5,662 bases of DNA, from positions 1 to 5,662 of the forward strand of contig JBKJLF010000317.1 in assembly GCA_046597185.1 (NCBI GenBank), read 5' to 3'. The notes beneath the pieces were generated by a model. The model was not told the DNA's origin. It ran no database searches and saw nothing but the letters and a program-made list of their open reading frames with translations. Below, piece by piece: positions 4,803-5,662 of this stretch. Source of the stretch: CAMBDR01 sp046597185. GTDB taxonomy: Bacteria; Pseudomonadota; Gammaproteobacteria; Burkholderiales; Burkholderiaceae_D. The stretch's first letter is position 1. Every line of letters begins with the position of its first letter. Both the position numbers and the translations under genes were made by a program.

Positions 4803-5662
4803 TCATTTCGCCAAAATGGAAGAAATCGGCACAATCAAGTGAAAACAGGTGCCACGGCCGACCAGCGAGCGCATGCCAATGCGGATGCCGACTTCTTTAC
4901 ATAAGCGCTTGACGTTGATGAGGCCGATGCCGTTGCCGCTCTCTGGTGCGGGCTCGCCCTGGTCGGTTTGATACCTTTCAAATTGCAGCTTCTCTTGTTC
5001 TTCGATCAAATTGATGAAGTTGTCGGCGCGATCTTGACTGTGCAAGTTGGGTATGCCGGGGCCGTTGTCCCACACCACCACGTGGTAACTGTCGGGCGCG
5101 GGGTAAAAGACCAGGCGCACCTTGCCGTCTTCCTTGCCGTATTTAATGGCATTGATGATCAGGTTGCCGATAATGCGTTTGAATTCTTCTTCATTGGTTT
5201 GCAGGCTTGCGTGGTTGCCTGCTTTGTTTTCACAACTTAAATCGATGCAATAGTCTACCGCCATGGGGTTGAAACGGGTAGCAAAATACTCGCATAGCAG
5301 GTGGATGGCCAAGGCTTGGCCGGGGGCCAAAGGCGGCAAGGGGTTGAGCATTTTCGCTTGGTGAACAATTTGCGTCAGGCCAGCGGCCATGGTTTTAATT
5401 TCATTTTGCAGCCAAACGGCGGTAGCGCGTTGGGTGGCGTTGGGCGCGGTGGTGATCAAATCATTCACTTTGAAGGCCATGGGCACCATGCCGGTTTTAA
5501 TATCGTGGGTAGCATCGGCCAAGCGGTCGTTGCGCGCCGCCAAATCCTGCGCCATGGCATCGCGCTCGTCGTAAAGGGCTTGGAGGGTGGCGTTTTTGCG
5601 GTCGAGTTCGGCGTTGGCGGTGGCTAAGGCGGTGTTTTTGTTATCGAGTTCGAGGTTGATGG
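4803..5662 (-). CDS. Sensor histidine kinase, 5'-truncated by window edge
   Basis: The C-terminal transmitter of a two-component sensor kinase, 285 codons visible; it reads on past the right edge, so the Met at 5555 is internal. The first 35 or so visible residues are a heptad-like coiled coil (LDNKNTALATANAELDRKNA), typical of the linker before the transmitter. The H-box is 'THDIKTGM', with the phospho-accepting His at bases 5505-5507. The ATPase follows: N-box 'NLIINAIKYG' (Asn131 and Asn135 counted from Met 5555), G1 'WDNGPGIP' (Asp163), G2 'GNGIGL' (207-212) and the terminal 'GRGTCFHL'. The protein ends a few residues later at 4803-4805, a natural position, so its 3' end seems intact although it abuts the acyltransferase break. 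No sensor domain is visible and no partner regulator is adjacent on its strand. Pairing with the response regulator at the left end is possible but unsupported, given the 4.3 kb gap and opposite orientation. Confidence 0.9.
   Translation of the reverse strand, partial: INLELDNKNTALATANAELDRKNATLQALYDERDAMAQDLAARNDRLADATHDIKTGMVPMAFKVNDLITTAPNATQRATAVWLQNEIKTMAAGLTQIVHQAKMLNPLPPLAPGQALAIHLLCEYFATRFNPMAVDYCIDLSCENKAGNHASLQTNEEEFKRIIGNLIINAIKYGKEDGKVRLVFYPAPDSYHVVVWDNGPGIPNLHSQDRADNFINLIEEQEKLQFERYQTDQGEPAPESGNGIGLINVKRLCKEVGIRIGMRSLVGRGTCFHLIVPISSILAK

Noticed and set aside
4776..4904. Continuation of the second acyltransferase frame to a stop at 4904
   Set aside because: Family similarity ends near 4775, and from 4803 the frame is antisense of the kinase 3' end, so the tail is not a real protein extension.
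4968..5627. Long plus-strand open frames (4968-5240, 5301-5627)
   Set aside because: They are antisense to the histidine kinase, whose frame carries all expected transmitter motifs; the plus-strand products are low-complexity and Gly/Val rich.

Overview
The window looks like chromosomal DNA from a Gram-negative proteobacterium, probably beta or gamma. The evidence is a pair of lipid A-type (LpxL/HtrB) acyltransferase fragments, two exported TraB/GumN-like proteins with Sec signal peptides, and two-component proteins of common proteobacterial type. The exact taxon cannot be named from the sequence alone. Composition is uneven: the right end (histidine kinase and acyltransferase fragments) looks more GC-rich by eye than the central block and the AT-rich spacers.

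Layout, left to right: (i) the 3' two thirds of a NarL/LuxR-type response regulator gene, cut by the window edge; (ii) a 284-base gap holding only a doubtful small ORF, short repeats, and the ribosome binding site of the next gene; (iii) a four-gene same-strand block, which is the main interest: a 69-residue peptide with a double-glycine leader (754-963), a structured spacer with a strong hairpin, a radical SAM/SPASM enzyme (1132-2391), and two tandemly duplicated exported TraB/PrgY/GumN-like proteins (2410-3276 and 3335-4210); (iv) a gene-free spacer with small repeats; (v) a roughly 390-base remnant spanning the junction of two adjacent LpxL-like acyltransferase genes, with the first gene missing its 5' part and the second its 3' part; (vi) a histidine kinase on the minus strand that runs off the right edge.

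The central block reads as a small RiPP (ribosomally made, post-translationally modified peptide) operon. The small peptide would be the precursor. The radical SAM enzyme would be the maturase. Its C-terminal Cys pattern and its 'FDNPSVFC' segment resemble the XyeB/FxsB/GrrM enzymes, which install three-residue cyclophane cross-links. The precursor core contains aromatic-X-basic triplets (Phe-Trp-Lys and Phe-Ala-Arg) that would suit such chemistry. The hairpin after the precursor and the lack of a good ribosome binding site before the maturase fit high precursor and low enzyme output.

The unusual part is the TraB-like pair. Both copies are predicted to be exported. The second keeps both G-x-x-H motifs of the TIKI/TraB/PrgY superfamily. 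The first keeps one and has lost the other, suggesting an enzyme/pseudoenzyme pair. This superfamily includes proteins that antagonise peptide pheromones and a secreted metalloprotease, so a role in trimming, clearing or resisting the mature peptide is a reasonable but unproven idea. No transporter, dedicated leader peptidase or integrase is visible in the window.
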